Positions 7,838 to 17,363 of a stretch of DNA of 64,000 bases are shown here, piece after piece. The stretch lies in contig NZ_CP034570.1 of assembly GCF_003970695.1 (NCBI RefSeq), forward strand, positions 3,410,001 through 3,474,000, in the 5' to 3' direction. Origin of the DNA: Maribacter sp. MJ134 (GTDB lineage Bacteria > Bacteroidota > Bacteroidia > Flavobacteriales > Flavobacteriaceae). Below the pieces are notes generated by a model. It had not been told where the DNA came from. It ran no database searches and worked only from the letters and a program-made list of their open reading frames with translations. How positions within the stretch are numbered: position 1 is the first letter of the stretch; the number at the start of each line of letters is the position of its first letter. Both the position numbers and the translations under genes were made by a program.

Positions 7838-8800
7838 TTAACCCAGTTTAGAAAAGAATTCCACCGCCCTCCGTTCCGTATAGGTAAAATTTGAAGTACC
7901 GTGAAATCCTACGTGTCCGCCATATTTGGGAATTTCTAGAAAAACGGCGCTACTATATTTGGCCTCTTCAATGGGGTAGCATTCCTCCCCGAGAAAGGAA
8001 TCGTTCTGCGCATTGATAAGAAGCGATGGCACTTGAACATTTTTTAGGAACTGCAGGCAACTACATTGGGTGTAGTAATCCATGGCATCGGTAAACCCGT
8101 GGGCCTTGCTGGTATAGATATCGTCAAAATCCTTGAGCGTCACTACGTTTTTAATATCCGCATCCGATATTTTTTCCGGAAATAGCTGTTGCTTGGCCTT
8201 TAGTTTTTCCACCAGGTTCTTTTTAAAACGTGCTGCATAAGCCAAGTTCTTGAAGGACAAGAGCTGCGAAAGCGAATCCGCTAACTGACAGGGAACGGAG
8301 ACCGCAACCGCGCCTTTGATTTCCGCCGGAACGCTAGTGCCCTCGCCCAAATATTTTAGGAGGAGGTTGCCGCCCAAGCTAAAGCCTTTTAAATAGATTT
8401 GTGTATATTTTTTGGTGTGGAGAATGTGGTCCACCACCGCTATTAAATCTTCCGTAGCTCCGGAGTGATAGGACCGGTACAAGGTGTTGGGTTCACCGCT
8501 GCATCCCCTAAAATTAACTGCACAGACCGCATAACCTGCAGTGACCAATGCCTTTGCACTACCTTGGATGTAGGCCCGTTGTGCATTGCCTTCCAGACCG
8601 TGGAGCACCACCACTACTTTTGTTGTAGGAGCGGTAGGAAGGCTCCAGTCCAAATCCAGAAAATCCCCATCGGGCAGGCTAATGCGTTGCCGTTCTTGCG
8701 GTATACCGGTCACTTTTCTTAGGAGTCCGGAATAGACGGTAGCGAGGTGGCCGTTCTTAAAAAAAAGAGGCGGGTCATAGTTAGAGCTGACAAGGGGCAT
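7838..8800 (-). CDS. Alpha/beta hydrolase of the YheT family
   Basis: A cytoplasmic hydrolase of 320 residues, typical for the YheT/EMB8-like family. The oxyanion-hole loop is HGLEG at 67-71, the nucleophile is Ser141 in GFSLGGN, the acid is probably in NAQNDSFLG, and the catalytic His is in the C-terminal GGHVGFHG. The N-terminus (NGHLATVYSGLLRK) is the family-specific lead-in. No signal peptide. The substrate of the family is poorly defined; carboxylester hydrolysis is the general activity. The gene has no operon partner on its strand. Confidence 0.88.
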   Translation of the reverse strand: MPLVSSNYDPPLFFKNGHLATVYSGLLRKVTGIPQERQRISLPDGDFLDLDWSLPTAPTTKVVVVLHGLEGNAQRAYIQGSAKALVTAGYAVCAVNFRGCSGEPNTLYRSYHSGATEDLIAVVDHILHTKKYTQIYLKGFSLGGNLLLKYLGEGTSVPAEIKGAVAVSVPCQLADSLSQLLSFKNLAYAARFKKNLVEKLKAKQQLFPEKISDADIKNVVTLKDFDDIYTSKAHGFTDAMDYYTQCSCLQFLKNVQVPSLLINAQNDSFLGEECYPIEEAKYSSAVFLEIPKYGGHVGFHGTSNFTYTERRAVEFFSKLG

Positions 8801-8956
8801 TGCAGGTCGGTTTTAGGGGTATTCGATCTTTCTAAATATACTGATTATTTGTAAGCTCCACTTTTTTTTAGATGAGCGGGGCTTTATAGAACAGCCAAAA
8901 GAAGAAACCATTTCATCATCGAACAAAAAAATATAAACTTTGTCGTAACTTTAAAT

Positions 8957-9238
8957 ATGAAATTCAGGGGAAAGGTTTGTGAACATCTCGAAGCGATTAC
9001 GGAACTAAGAAAACCGGAATCCTATACCTGTGAGGAATGTATTAAAATAGGAGCTTCGTGGGTACATTTGCGTACTTGCCAGTCTTGTGGAGTAACGCTT
9101 TGCTGCGATAGCTCGCCCAATAAACATGCTAGCAAACACGCTGCTCAAAGTAGTCATCCTATTATTATTTCTGCCGAGCCTAAGGAAAGATGGGCCTGGT
9201 GTTACGAACATGAAATCCTTGCCAAATACCACTTATAA
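8957..9238 (+). CDS. UBP-type zinc finger protein
   Basis: A 93-residue stand-alone ZnF-UBP (BUZ) domain, a fold best known from eukaryotic deubiquitinases and HDAC6, where it binds the ubiquitin C-terminal Gly-Gly. Zinc ligands are visible as C8-x-H10, C24-x2-C27, C39-x2-C42, C47/C48 and the His set H55, H59 and H66, so the metal sites look complete. It is 2 bases upstream of the cNMP/thioredoxin-reductase-like gene and surely co-transcribed. Bacterial copies of this domain are known in this context, but their partner is not. The stretch ATAAACTTTG at 8932-8942 is close to, but not a perfect match for, the TAnnTTTG promoter element. Confidence 0.87.
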   Translation: MKFRGKVCEHLEAITELRKPESYTCEECIKIGASWVHLRTCQSCGVTLCCDSSPNKHASKHAAQSSHPIIISAEPKERWAWCYEHEILAKYHL

Positions 9239-9240
9239 AT

Positions 9241-10884
9241 ATGAAAGACCCTCGTTTTCCAGAGCTTACCCAAAGACAAATAAATACCTTAAAAGCATAC
9301 GGAAGTACGGAATCCTTTGATACGGAAACCGTTACCATCGCCCTAGGGGATACCCAGTACGATTTTTTCGTAGTACTGAGAGGAACCTTGACCATTGCGG
9401 GAGCAAATTCCGATGATGTGATCGTGAAACACCATAAGAATCAATTTTCCGGTGACAGCAGTATGTTAAGTCATAGGGCCTCGCAATTTGTAGCCAAAGC
9501 GAAAGCGGGAACGACATTGTTACGTATTTCTCCGGCACGCCTAAAGGAGGCCATCACCAAACATAGCGATATCAGTGATGTCTTATTAAATGCCTTTTTA
9601 CTGAGACAGGAGGCCGTGCTTTCCAATTACACCGGCGGTATAAAACTGGTCGGCTCAGGAAATTCCAAAGCTACCTATACTATAAGGGATTTTATGGATA
9701 AAAACCACATCTGGTATACCTTTTTGGATATTGATACTTCCCAAGAAGCAAAAGAACTGCTGGCCCATTTTAGTCTAAAAGAGGAGGCACTGCCCATTTT
9801 AATGAATGGTGAGGCCAGTGTCTGTAAGCAGCCCACTTTAGAACAACTAGCACGGTATACGGGCGTACTGATGGATTTTGAGGATAAGGTATTTGATCTG
9901 CTGATCATAGGTGCGGGTCCGTCCGGGTTGGCGGCGAGTGTGTATGCTGCTTCAGAAGGACTTAGTGTGGTGACCATAGATAGCAATGCCCCGGGCGGAC
10001 AAGCGGGGAAGAGTTCTAAAATTGAGAATTACCTAGGTTTCCCTACGGGAATATCAGGTAACGACCTTGCCAATAGGGCCTATGTACAGGCACAGAAGTT
10101 TGGCTGTAATATTTCCATTCCCCATAAGGCGGAAAAGATTCAGCACACCGGGGACCATTTTATGCTATGTGCCACCAATGGTAAGGTCATAAAATCAAAA
10201 GCCTTAATGGCTGCGACAGGGGCCAATTATTCCCAGTTACCCTTAACGGATATTGAGCAGTACGAAGGCAGTGGTGTTTACTATTCCGCAACGGGAATGA
10301 ACGCCAGTTCCTGTAAAGATGAGATAGTTGGTGTGGTAGGTGGTGGAAACTCGGCCGGGCAAGCTGCACTGTTTCTGGCGGCCCATGCCAAGGAGGTACA
10401 CGTTATTCTGCGCGGAGGTGATCTGGGTGCCAAAATGAGCGATTATCTGGTGCAGCGTATTGAAGCATCGGAGAATGTTTACGTGCAATTATATACCGAG
10501 GTCACTGAACTTAGGGGAGACCACCATTTGGAATCGGTCATCCTAACTAAAAGGGGTGAAGGCAAGTCAGAAAAGGCGATAACCAATCTCTTTACGTTCA
10601 TAGGGGCGAAACCCTGTACGGAATGGTTAGAGGATTTGGTGGCCACCGATGAAAAAGGATTTATTTGTACCGGGCCGGGAATAGCGGAGGAAGACCTTTA
10701 TACCTGTGAGATTTATGGGAATCGAAAACCGCAGTCCCTAGAAACAAGCATTCCTGGGTTCTTTGCCGTGGGCGATGTACGAAAAGGTTCCGTAAAAAGA
10801 GTTGCTTCGGCCGTGGGAGAAGGTTCTATGGCCATTAGTCAAGTACACCAGTTCTTGGGTGAGCTGAATGCGAAGAGTAGTTAA
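9241..10884 (+). CDS. FAD-dependent thioredoxin-reductase-like protein with N-terminal cyclic-nucleotide-binding domain
   Basis: 547 residues in three parts: a cNMP-binding/CAP-effector-like domain (about 1-125), a glutaredoxin/thioredoxin-like domain (about 135-212) and a TrxB-like flavoprotein (about 215-545). FAD binding is shown by GAGPSG at 224-229 and the later GFFAVGDVRKGSVKR; NADPH binding by GVVGGGNS at 364-371. The redox-active CxxC that normally sits just before the NADPH motif is absent: the site reads YYSATGMNASSC (347-358), and the glutaredoxin-like part also lacks a CPxC. The protein therefore cannot be an ordinary thioredoxin reductase and may transfer electrons through flavin only or be a sensor. 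It is coupled to the zinc-finger gene upstream (2-base gap), suggesting the two proteins act together. Confidence 0.88.
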   Translation: MKDPRFPELTQRQINTLKAYGSTESFDTETVTIALGDTQYDFFVVLRGTLTIAGANSDDVIVKHHKNQFSGDSSMLSHRASQFVAKAKAGTTLLRISPARLKEAITKHSDISDVLLNAFLLRQEAVLSNYTGGIKLVGSGNSKATYTIRDFMDKNHIWYTFLDIDTSQEAKELLAHFSLKEEALPILMNGEASVCKQPTLEQLARYTGVLMDFEDKVFDLLIIGAGPSGLAASVYAASEGLSVVTIDSNAPGGQAGKSSKIENYLGFPTGISGNDLANRAYVQAQKFGCNISIPHKAEKIQHTGDHFMLCATNGKVIKSKALMAATGANYSQLPLTDIEQYEGSGVYYSATGMNASSCKDEIVGVVGGGNSAGQAALFLAAHAKEVHVILRGGDLGAKMSDYLVQRIEASENVYVQLYTEVTELRGDHHLESVILTKRGEGKSEKAITNLFTFIGAKPCTEWLEDLVATDEKGFICTGPGIAEEDLYTCEIYGNRKPQSLETSIPGFFAVGDVRKGSVKRVASAVGEGSMAISQVHQFLGELNAKSS

Positions 10885-10896
10885 AACACGGTATGA

Positions 10897-11871
10897 TTAC
10901 TTCGGGTAGGTTTCCAGCACCTTAAGTTGTTCCTGAATAGCCTCCGTGAATTCGGTTTTTAGGTGCTCCACAAGTTCGGATACGGAAGGATTGTCCTCGA
11001 TGAGTGCAGAACCTTGACCGGCGGACCAAATGGTTTTCCAAGCTTTGGCCTCGGTATCCAGTTCCTTGCCAAAATCTATTTTCACATCCTTTTTAAGGTC
11101 TTCCTCGGTAATGCCTGCAGCTTTTAAACTAGCGCCCAAGAAGTTGGCGTGTACGCCTGAAATCGCTGCGGTGTATACCACATCACTTGCACCAGCATCA
11201 ATAATCATCTTACGGTATTCTGGCGTAGCTTTACTTTCTGTGGTATTGATGAAACGCGTGCCCATGTAGGCCAAATCCGCTCCCATCTGAAGGGCCGAAG
11301 CAATGTCCCTACCAGTACTGATACAACCTGAGAGGATAATCGTTTTATGAAAGAATTTTTTGATTTCCGCAACCAGGGTCATTGGGTTAATGGTACCTGC
11401 ATGGCCCCCTGCGCCAGCGGCAACAAGGATTAAACCATCCACTCCCGCTTCGGCAGCCTTTTCGGCATGTCTCTTTTTAATGATATCATGAAAAACTACC
11501 CCGCCATAACTGTGTATGGCATCCACGACCATAGAAACCGCACCAAGCGAGGTTATAATGACAGGAACTTGATGTTTTACACAAAGTTTTACATCTGCCT
11601 CCAAACGAGGGTTCGTTGGGTGCACAATAAGGTTTACACCAAATGGTGCTGCCTTCTTGCCGGTTTCCTCTTCAAACTCCTGAAGCGCCGTTTTTATCTC
11701 TATCAACCATTCTTCAAAGCCTTCACTTGTGCGCTGGTTCAGCGCTGGGAAGGTGCCTACGATTCCGTTCTTGCAACATTCTATGACCAGTTTTGGACCA
11801 GAGATCAAAAACATTGGGGCGGCAATGGCCGGTAGCGAAAGTTCTTTGATAAAAGCGGGTTTTGTAGACAT
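10897..11871 (-). CDS. Nitronate monooxygenase (2-nitropropane dioxygenase family)
   Basis: FMN-dependent TIM-barrel enzyme, 324 residues, that oxidises alkyl nitronates, probably protecting against toxic nitro compounds such as propionate-3-nitronate. The N-terminal strand IAAPMFLISG, the phosphate-binding GAGGHAG at 153-159, SGCISTGRDI and GTRFINT at 204-210 are family hallmarks. The catalytic base His expected in class I enzymes probably lies in VVFHDI. It is convergent with the preceding gene (12-base gap) and divergent from the thioesterase gene. Confidence 0.87.
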   Translation of the reverse strand: MSTKPAFIKELSLPAIAAPMFLISGPKLVIECCKNGIVGTFPALNQRTSEGFEEWLIEIKTALQEFEEETGKKAAPFGVNLIVHPTNPRLEADVKLCVKHQVPVIITSLGAVSMVVDAIHSYGGVVFHDIIKKRHAEKAAEAGVDGLILVAAGAGGHAGTINPMTLVAEIKKFFHKTIILSGCISTGRDIASALQMGADLAYMGTRFINTTESKATPEYRKMIIDAGASDVVYTAAISGVHANFLGASLKAAGITEEDLKKDVKIDFGKELDTEAKAWKTIWSAGQGSALIEDNPSVSELVEHLKTEFTEAIQEQLKVLETYPK

Positions 11872-11988
11872 CGTTTAGCGTATTAATGATAGAAAATTAA
11901 ATAAAAAAATCACACGGATTTTTCCGTTGTCTTCCAAAACTATGGTATTTTTATCAGGTATTATGCACGCATAGCAAAAAATATAACA

Positions 11989-12468
11989 ATGTACCTAAAG
12001 GAATTTGAAATTAGATGGAGCGATGTGGACGCTAATAGGCATCTGGCCAACTCCGCTTATTTAAACTATATGAGCCATACCCGTATGGCCTATTTAATGG
12101 AACTGGGGTTTGACCAAAAAACTTTGGCGCAGCATGAAATAGGTCCCGTGGTGTTCTATGAGCACATGTACTATTTTAAGGAAGCCTTCCCCGGAAGGCC
12201 TGTAAAGGTTTCCATGGAAATCATGGGAATGAGCGAGGATGCCCAATTTTTTGAATTTCACCATAATTTCTACAATCATAAGGGTGAAAATTTTGCCCAT
12301 TGTGAAATGATGGGGGCTTGGATGGATTTAAAGACCAGAAAACTGACAGGGCTTACCAATGATTTTCTAAAACGTTTCAGTGCCGCCGAAAAAGCGGACG
12401 GATTCCGGGTGCTCACGAAGGAGGATACCCGTAAATTTGCCAAAACTCCGAAGGATTTAAACGGATAA
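11989..12468 (+). CDS. Acyl-CoA thioesterase of the hotdog fold (YbgC/4-hydroxybenzoyl-CoA thioesterase type)
   Basis: A 159-residue hotdog protein. The N-terminal motif IRWSDVDANRHLANSAYLNY contains the catalytic Asp (Asp14 by family alignment) and His18, and the long central helix carries MSHTRMAYLMEL. Such enzymes hydrolyse short or medium acyl-CoA thioesters in the cytoplasm. The GntR/FCD regulator 64 bases downstream on the same strand is a plausible partner, because FCD regulators often respond to fatty-acid or organic-acid ligands; that link is inference. Confidence 0.86.
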   Translation: MYLKEFEIRWSDVDANRHLANSAYLNYMSHTRMAYLMELGFDQKTLAQHEIGPVVFYEHMYYFKEAFPGRPVKVSMEIMGMSEDAQFFEFHHNFYNHKGENFAHCEMMGAWMDLKTRKLTGLTNDFLKRFSAAEKADGFRVLTKEDTRKFAKTPKDLNG

Positions 12469-12532
12469 TTAGCCCTGTATTTGGATATAAAGGTCGTGTC
12501 ATTGTATATTAGGCTTGTAATTTTATTCTTAC

Positions 12533-13159
12533 ATGCATCAATTTAGCGAAGAACACGCAGAGGTGGCCTACACACAGGTTAAGAAAATGATAGTGACCAA
12601 GAAATTGTCTCCTGGGGAAACTATTTTTCAAGAACGCTTGTCTGAAATGTTAGGGATACGTTTAGACCCTCTGAACAAGGCCTTAGAGCAATTGGCTACG
12701 GAGTCCATTCTGGTTCATTCTCCCTTTGGACGTATGCGGGTCAGAGAATTAAGTACCCAAGAAATCCTGGAAACTTTTGATTGCAGGATTGTACTGGAAA
12801 CAAAAGCCACGGAGTTATTTACCCATTTGGCCCCACAGGCACGAATAGATGATTTAAGAAATCTGTTGGTGCCCTTTGAAAAAGGGATACGCAGTCATAC
12901 GGTTTTCCATAAGATAGATGTGTACTTTCATTATTTGATCATGAAAAACTGTGGTAACCAAAAACTTTACGAGCTCTATCAGCAAGGTAACTTCTTGTCC
13001 TCCATGGAACTTATAGGGCTAATAGATATTCCCCAGCAAGAAGTGATTCAAGACCACCTTAACATTGTTTCTGCCGTTCACCAAAGAGATGCGAAGAAAG
13101 CGGCACAGCTTATGGCAGCACATATTGAGCGATCAAAGGACGCCTTTTACTGCGGGTAG
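12533..13159 (+). CDS. GntR-family transcriptional regulator, FCD (FadR C-terminal) type
   Basis: A 208-residue regulator. The N-terminal winged helix-turn-helix (about 8-75) contains LSPGETIFQERLSEMLGI and the recognition segment DPLNKALEQLATESIL. The C-terminal all-helical FCD domain (about 80-205) carries the expected metal/ligand residues: Asp in IDVYFHYL, His in QDHLNIVSAV and His in AAHIERSKDA. It probably represses a nearby catabolic or lipid gene in response to a carboxylate. It follows the thioesterase and is convergent with the large metalloprotease gene. No operator was recognised. Confidence 0.87.
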   Translation: MHQFSEEHAEVAYTQVKKMIVTKKLSPGETIFQERLSEMLGIRLDPLNKALEQLATESILVHSPFGRMRVRELSTQEILETFDCRIVLETKATELFTHLAPQARIDDLRNLLVPFEKGIRSHTVFHKIDVYFHYLIMKNCGNQKLYELYQQGNFLSSMELIGLIDIPQQEVIQDHLNIVSAVHQRDAKKAAQLMAAHIERSKDAFYCG

Positions 13160-13214
13160 GGGGTTACAAGTATTTTAGCCGCAACATATTTTGACAAATA
13201 AAGCGTACTAAGCG

Positions 13215-16200
13215 TTACCTAATGATGACCTTGTAGGCCTTGTTTTCAGAGGCTGTTTCTATGTTAAGAATGTAATTACCACTAGCTAGACCAAGGACAT
13301 CCAATCGTAACGGATCGTTGGTAGCGTCTTCAATAAATGCTTGCCTTAGAAGTACACCACCCATGTTATACAAACGAAGCGAAATATTAGGTTCTAAAAC
13401 ACCTGAACTTGTTATAAATAGTTCGCCGTTGGCTACTGGGTTGGGGTATACGAGATAATCCGTTTGTAGGAGAATCAATTCTTCAAAGACCGCCTCGCAA
13501 TCCCTCTCGGATGTTACCGTGAGCTGCGTTCTGCTATCGGTAATGGGGAAACTTAAAAAGCCTACATTGTCCGTGATGGTCTCCTCACCGTAAACAACGG
13601 TATAGCTTCCACCTCCAGAAATTTCCAAGGATAGGGTATTCTCCACTGGGTTTATTACAGGAACTACTTCAAAGACTTCCGGCTCGTCAATAGTAAGTTC
13701 AAAACATTCTTGGTAATTGGCATCCTCAGCTACGGTGATACAGACACTATAGTTGCCCGTCTCTAAGCCTTCAAACAGTGCATTTGTTGTAAAATCTTGT
13801 GTTTGTGAAGTAGTACCGTCGGTAATTACCGCCGTGTAGGTATAAGATTCGCTGGTGGCTATGGAAATAGTACCATCATTGAGGTCTCTACAACGCTCAC
13901 CTGTACTAGTAACGCTATAATTTTCCCTTGCAATAAAGAATACTTGGCAGCCCGAGGCATCTACCCTAGCGCCCAACGGTGTTCGGTTACAGAGATCCGT
14001 GGTATTTTGGACCATATCATTATCCAAATCGGCATCACATACATCGCCAATACCATCATTGTCATAATCTGCCTGGTCCGCATTTGCGGTAAGGGGACAG
14101 TTGTCTACAACATCCAATACCGTATCGTTGTCGTCATCATTATCGCAAACATCGCCTGTGCCGTCCCCATCGGAATCTAATTGGTCCGGGTTGGCGGTCA
14201 AGGGGCAATTATCTACATCGTTATTGATGCCATCGCCGTCTTCATCATCGTTGGCATTGTCACAAACATCACCGATACCATCATTATCCGAATCCTCCTG
14301 ATTAGGGTTCGCAATAAACGGGCAGTTATCGTTCTCATCATCTATACCATCATTGTCATTGTCACGGTCACAGATATCCCCGATACCATCTCCGTCCGAA
14401 TCTAATTGGTCGGGATTGGAGATTAGCGGACAATTATCGTCCTCATTAGGGATGGAGTCGTTATCCAAGTCAGGATCACAACTATCCCCAATACCATCGT
14501 TATCACCATCGGCCTGATTCGCATTAGGCACCGACGGGCAGTTATCTACATCGTTCGCTACACCATCACCATCGTCGTCGTTGAAGTCCTCACAAACATT
14601 ACCTATACCATCGCCATCCGTATCTTCTTGATCAGCATTAGCGGTCAATATACAATTGTCATCTACATCAGGAATACCATCATTATCGTCATCATCGTCA
14701 CATAGATCACCAATACCATCTCCGTCACTATCCAGTTGATTGGGGTTGGGAGTCAAGGGGCAGTTGTCGTCTACATCTAAAATACCATCGTTATCATCAT
14801 CGTCATCGTCGCGCTCCGAACCTTCCATAATAAGATTATCGATAAGCACACCTTCGTTGGTAATAAAATTATCCGATTGAAATACAAACCGAAAAAGAAC
14901 ATTGCTTTCCTGTGTAAGATCCGTTTCTCCTAGGGCGGCATTTGCGGTAAAATCATAACCGTAATTTGCTAAGGGTACGTTGGTGCCGGTCCACTGTGCT
15001 CCAGGGCAGTTTTGGCAATCATTATCATTTCCAGAAGAGGCATTGGTCCTATTGCTATTATACCATGCGGGTCGACTATCGCTAGTACCCAAAATGTTCC
15101 AAGTAGTGCCTCCATCTATAGAATAGTCTACGTAGAGAATATCGAAATTTGATTCTAGGTCGAACGCCATATCGAATTTTAAAATAGGAGTTTCAATAGT
15201 AGACAAATCGTAGCAATTGGTAATGAGATAAGCCGTTCTACCATCGGGATAGTCCCCATTCAAATTAGTAATGTAAGACGTATTGTTGGTTGCGGTTTGG
15301 TTTAAAACACTGCCGGAAGCAACACCTCTTTCCCACACGGGATCATTACCATCCGTACTAAAAGCGATGAGTGCATCACTGTCATTTTCAAAAGTATTTG
15401 CCTGGGCTGCCACAGCGGCCTTGTTACCAAAGAATTCAGTGCTCGCAGCGTTATTGGAGGGAATATCATCATTTTCAATGATAACATTGATGTTCAATTC
15501 GGTATTACCGGCATTTTCTAGGAGCAGCACGGGTAGGGTAAGTGTTACTTCTTCATCCTGTGCAAGTACGGTATTTGTGCTAAAAGTGTTTGGGGTATCG
15601 CCATTAAGCGCATAGTTGACATCAAAACCGCTAATGGTATTGGAGCCGCTGTTTCTAACGGTTACAACAGGGCTAACATCACCACATATAAAATCGTCCC
15701 CATCAGGGCTAACAGCTATAATTCGAAGGTCAATTTCCGGAGATTGAACGGTATATTGGCCAGAGATAACATATTGCCCTATAGAGGCATAATCGGAGTA
15801 ACCGTCTTCTACGGTTCTATTGCCTACACCATCAATTTCCAAGTAGTAAAGACCGGCCGGCAGTGCTGTACTAAAACTTGCCACTAAAGTATTATTTGGA
15901 TTGCTCACAGCGACCTCTGCACCCGAAGCATCTAGAATTCTTGCGCTGATATCCAAATTAGGATCGTTCTCGGCCGGTGAAATTTGAAAGGATACATCTC
16001 CGGATTGAGCCAGAAAGCTGTAAACATCGGTATCCTGCCTATTGTGCAAGATGCCGCGATTCTCCGTTTCGTCCACAATCCCTGCACCATTGGCGATCAA
16101 CTCCGTGGCATTATCAATGTCATCGCCGTGATCATCCGGGATAAAGCCAAAATTATTGCGGGAGTTGGTAATGATGGCAATATCGTCTTCTGTATTCGAT

Positions 16201-17204
16201 GCATTGCTGTATTCTCCAAAACTCCACTGTGCAATAGGTTTTCCCGGGCTAAAACCCATAATCGGGGCCCAGTCGTTATGGCCTCGATAGTATTCCGTGG
16301 TTCCTTTGCCGTCATGGTTTAGGCCAAGGGTATGCCCCACCTCATGGGAGCCTGTATCACCAGCCTCTTTGGCGTTTCTTATGTTATAGACCCAACAAGG
16401 ATTATTGGCATTACTGGAGAAAGAATTTATAAAGGCTACACCACCGGAACCAGGCGCAGCAGTATCCGTAGGAGTAAAAATGCACAACATTTTCTGGTTG
16501 TTGGGCGCTTGTTCGTAGACCGTTCTATTGGTGGTAATGTTAATGTTAAATGGACTAAAATCTTCTGCCATTATTTCCCAGGTCCTAATAATTTCCGCAT
16601 CTGAAAAACCGGCAGGTTCGGCATTGATCGTGTTCCCGTTTCTCCAACTCGTACCGGAAACCGTTTCCCCATCAAAATCTAAATAGACGACGGCAGTGGC
16701 GCCAGGTCTACTTTCTAAGGTTGTTGGCGCCATTTTAGCAACTAGGCTACTTGGTGATTTTTGCGTTGTAGTGGTACTCTTAACATAGTCCACACATAGA
16801 ATCGTGTTGATGTTCGTTTCCTCTAGATAGACTTTCTTATTGGGTAGTGAGAAAACGTTATAAGCACGATTGGCGGCCTTCTCCAGGATATGACCTTTTA
16901 AGACCTTACCGTCAAAAGATAGGGTAAAGGAGGAGTTTTTTGTTGTTCCTATGGCACCGATAAAAATACGCTCCTTTTGAACCACCTTCTCCACATTGAG
17001 ATTTAAGACAAATGTTTTCTTATCCGATAGTTTAAAGACGGGTGCGTCTTCTAAGTTCTTGGACGTAGCCACATTCTTTAACGAGGATAACAAGGACGAT
17101 ACGTCGTTGTTCACTAAAATAGGATCTTGATTTTGGGCGGCTGCATTGGTAAGCGTAAATAGGGAAATGGCAACTAGGAGTGTAATCCTAAAGTAATATA
17201 ACAT
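13215..17204 (-). CDS. Secreted reprolysin-like metalloprotease with thrombospondin type 3 repeats and T9SS sorting domain
   Basis: A large exported protease. The frame opens at 17249, but the Met at 17204 directly begins a good signal peptide (MLYYFRITLLVAISLFTLTN ending AAAQ) and is chosen. In numbering from 17249, the zincin site HEVGHTLGLNHDG is near 302-314, a pre-peptidase C-terminal-like domain lies near 390-500, a CARDB-like stretch follows near 505-605, then a possible adhesion (MAM-like) region. About seven calcium-binding thrombospondin type 3 repeats (DSDGDGIGD, DNDGI, DNCPL) span about 810-1095. The C-terminal 75 residues (YPNPV, then LGLASGNYILNIETASENKAYKVIIR in parts) form a type A T9SS domain, predicting secretion across the outer membrane and cell-surface anchoring or release. 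DNA at 13960-14825 is repetitive for this reason. Monocistronic. Confidence 0.9.
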   Translation of the reverse strand: MLYYFRITLLVAISLFTLTNAAAQNQDPILVNNDVSSLLSSLKNVATSKNLEDAPVFKLSDKKTFVLNLNVEKVVQKERIFIGAIGTTKNSSFTLSFDGKVLKGHILEKAANRAYNVFSLPNKKVYLEETNINTILCVDYVKSTTTTQKSPSSLVAKMAPTTLESRPGATAVVYLDFDGETVSGTSWRNGNTINAEPAGFSDAEIIRTWEIMAEDFSPFNINITTNRTVYEQAPNNQKMLCIFTPTDTAAPGSGGVAFINSFSSNANNPCWVYNIRNAKEAGDTGSHEVGHTLGLNHDGKGTTEYYRGHNDWAPIMGFSPGKPIAQWSFGEYSNASNTEDDIAIITNSRNNFGFIPDDHGDDIDNATELIANGAGIVDETENRGILHNRQDTDVYSFLAQSGDVSFQISPAENDPNLDISARILDASGAEVAVSNPNNTLVASFSTALPAGLYYLEIDGVGNRTVEDGYSDYASIGQYVISGQYTVQSPEIDLRIIAVSPDGDDFICGDVSPVVTVRNSGSNTISGFDVNYALNGDTPNTFSTNTVLAQDEEVTLTLPVLLLENAGNTELNINVIIENDDIPSNNAASTEFFGNKAAVAAQANTFENDSDALIAFSTDGNDPVWERGVASGSVLNQTATNNTSYITNLNGDYPDGRTAYLITNCYDLSTIETPILKFDMAFDLESNFDILYVDYSIDGGTTWNILGTSDSRPAWYNSNRTNASSGNDNDCQNCPGAQWTGTNVPLANYGYDFTANAALGETDLTQESNVLFRFVFQSDNFITNEGVLIDNLIMEGSERDDDDDDNDGILDVDDNCPLTPNPNQLDSDGDGIGDLCDDDDDNDGIPDVDDNCILTANADQEDTDGDGIGNVCEDFNDDDGDGVANDVDNCPSVPNANQADGDNDGIGDSCDPDLDNDSIPNEDDNCPLISNPDQLDSDGDGIGDICDRDNDNDGIDDENDNCPFIANPNQEDSDNDGIGDVCDNANDDEDGDGINNDVDNCPLTANPDQLDSDGDGTGDVCDNDDDNDTVLDVVDNCPLTANADQADYDNDGIGDVCDADLDNDMVQNTTDLCNRTPLGARVDASGCQVFFIARENYSVTSTGERCRDLNDGTISIATSESYTYTAVITDGTTSQTQDFTTNALFEGLETGNYSVCITVAEDANYQECFELTIDEPEVFEVVPVINPVENTLSLEISGGGSYTVVYGEETITDNVGFLSFPITDSRTQLTVTSERDCEAVFEELILLQTDYLVYPNPVANGELFITSSGVLEPNISLRLYNMGGVLLRQAFIEDATNDPLRLDVLGLASGNYILNIETASENKAYKVIIR

Positions 17205-17363
17205 CAGGGCGTAGGTTAAATTAGAGTGGGCTAATTTTAGAAACTTCATCAGACTATTGCACCGATAAAATATTTCTTTGAATGGTAAACGGAGAATACA
17301 GCCGATTTAGTGTGTAAACACGATGAACGGTAATCTAAAGAAAAAGGATTTTTGGGAAATGCA

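Noticed and set aside
9005-9538. Antisense frames over the zinc finger and flavoprotein genes
   Set aside because: They are shadows of well-supported plus-strand genes with intact catalytic or metal motifs.
13960-14825. Repetitive DNA as a mobile element or CRISPR
   Set aside because: The periodicity comes from coding of thrombospondin type 3 repeats in one continuous frame.
17205-17249. Upstream start of the metalloprotease
   Set aside because: The Met at 17204 directly begins a normal signal peptide; the upstream 15 residues would place a polar stretch before it.
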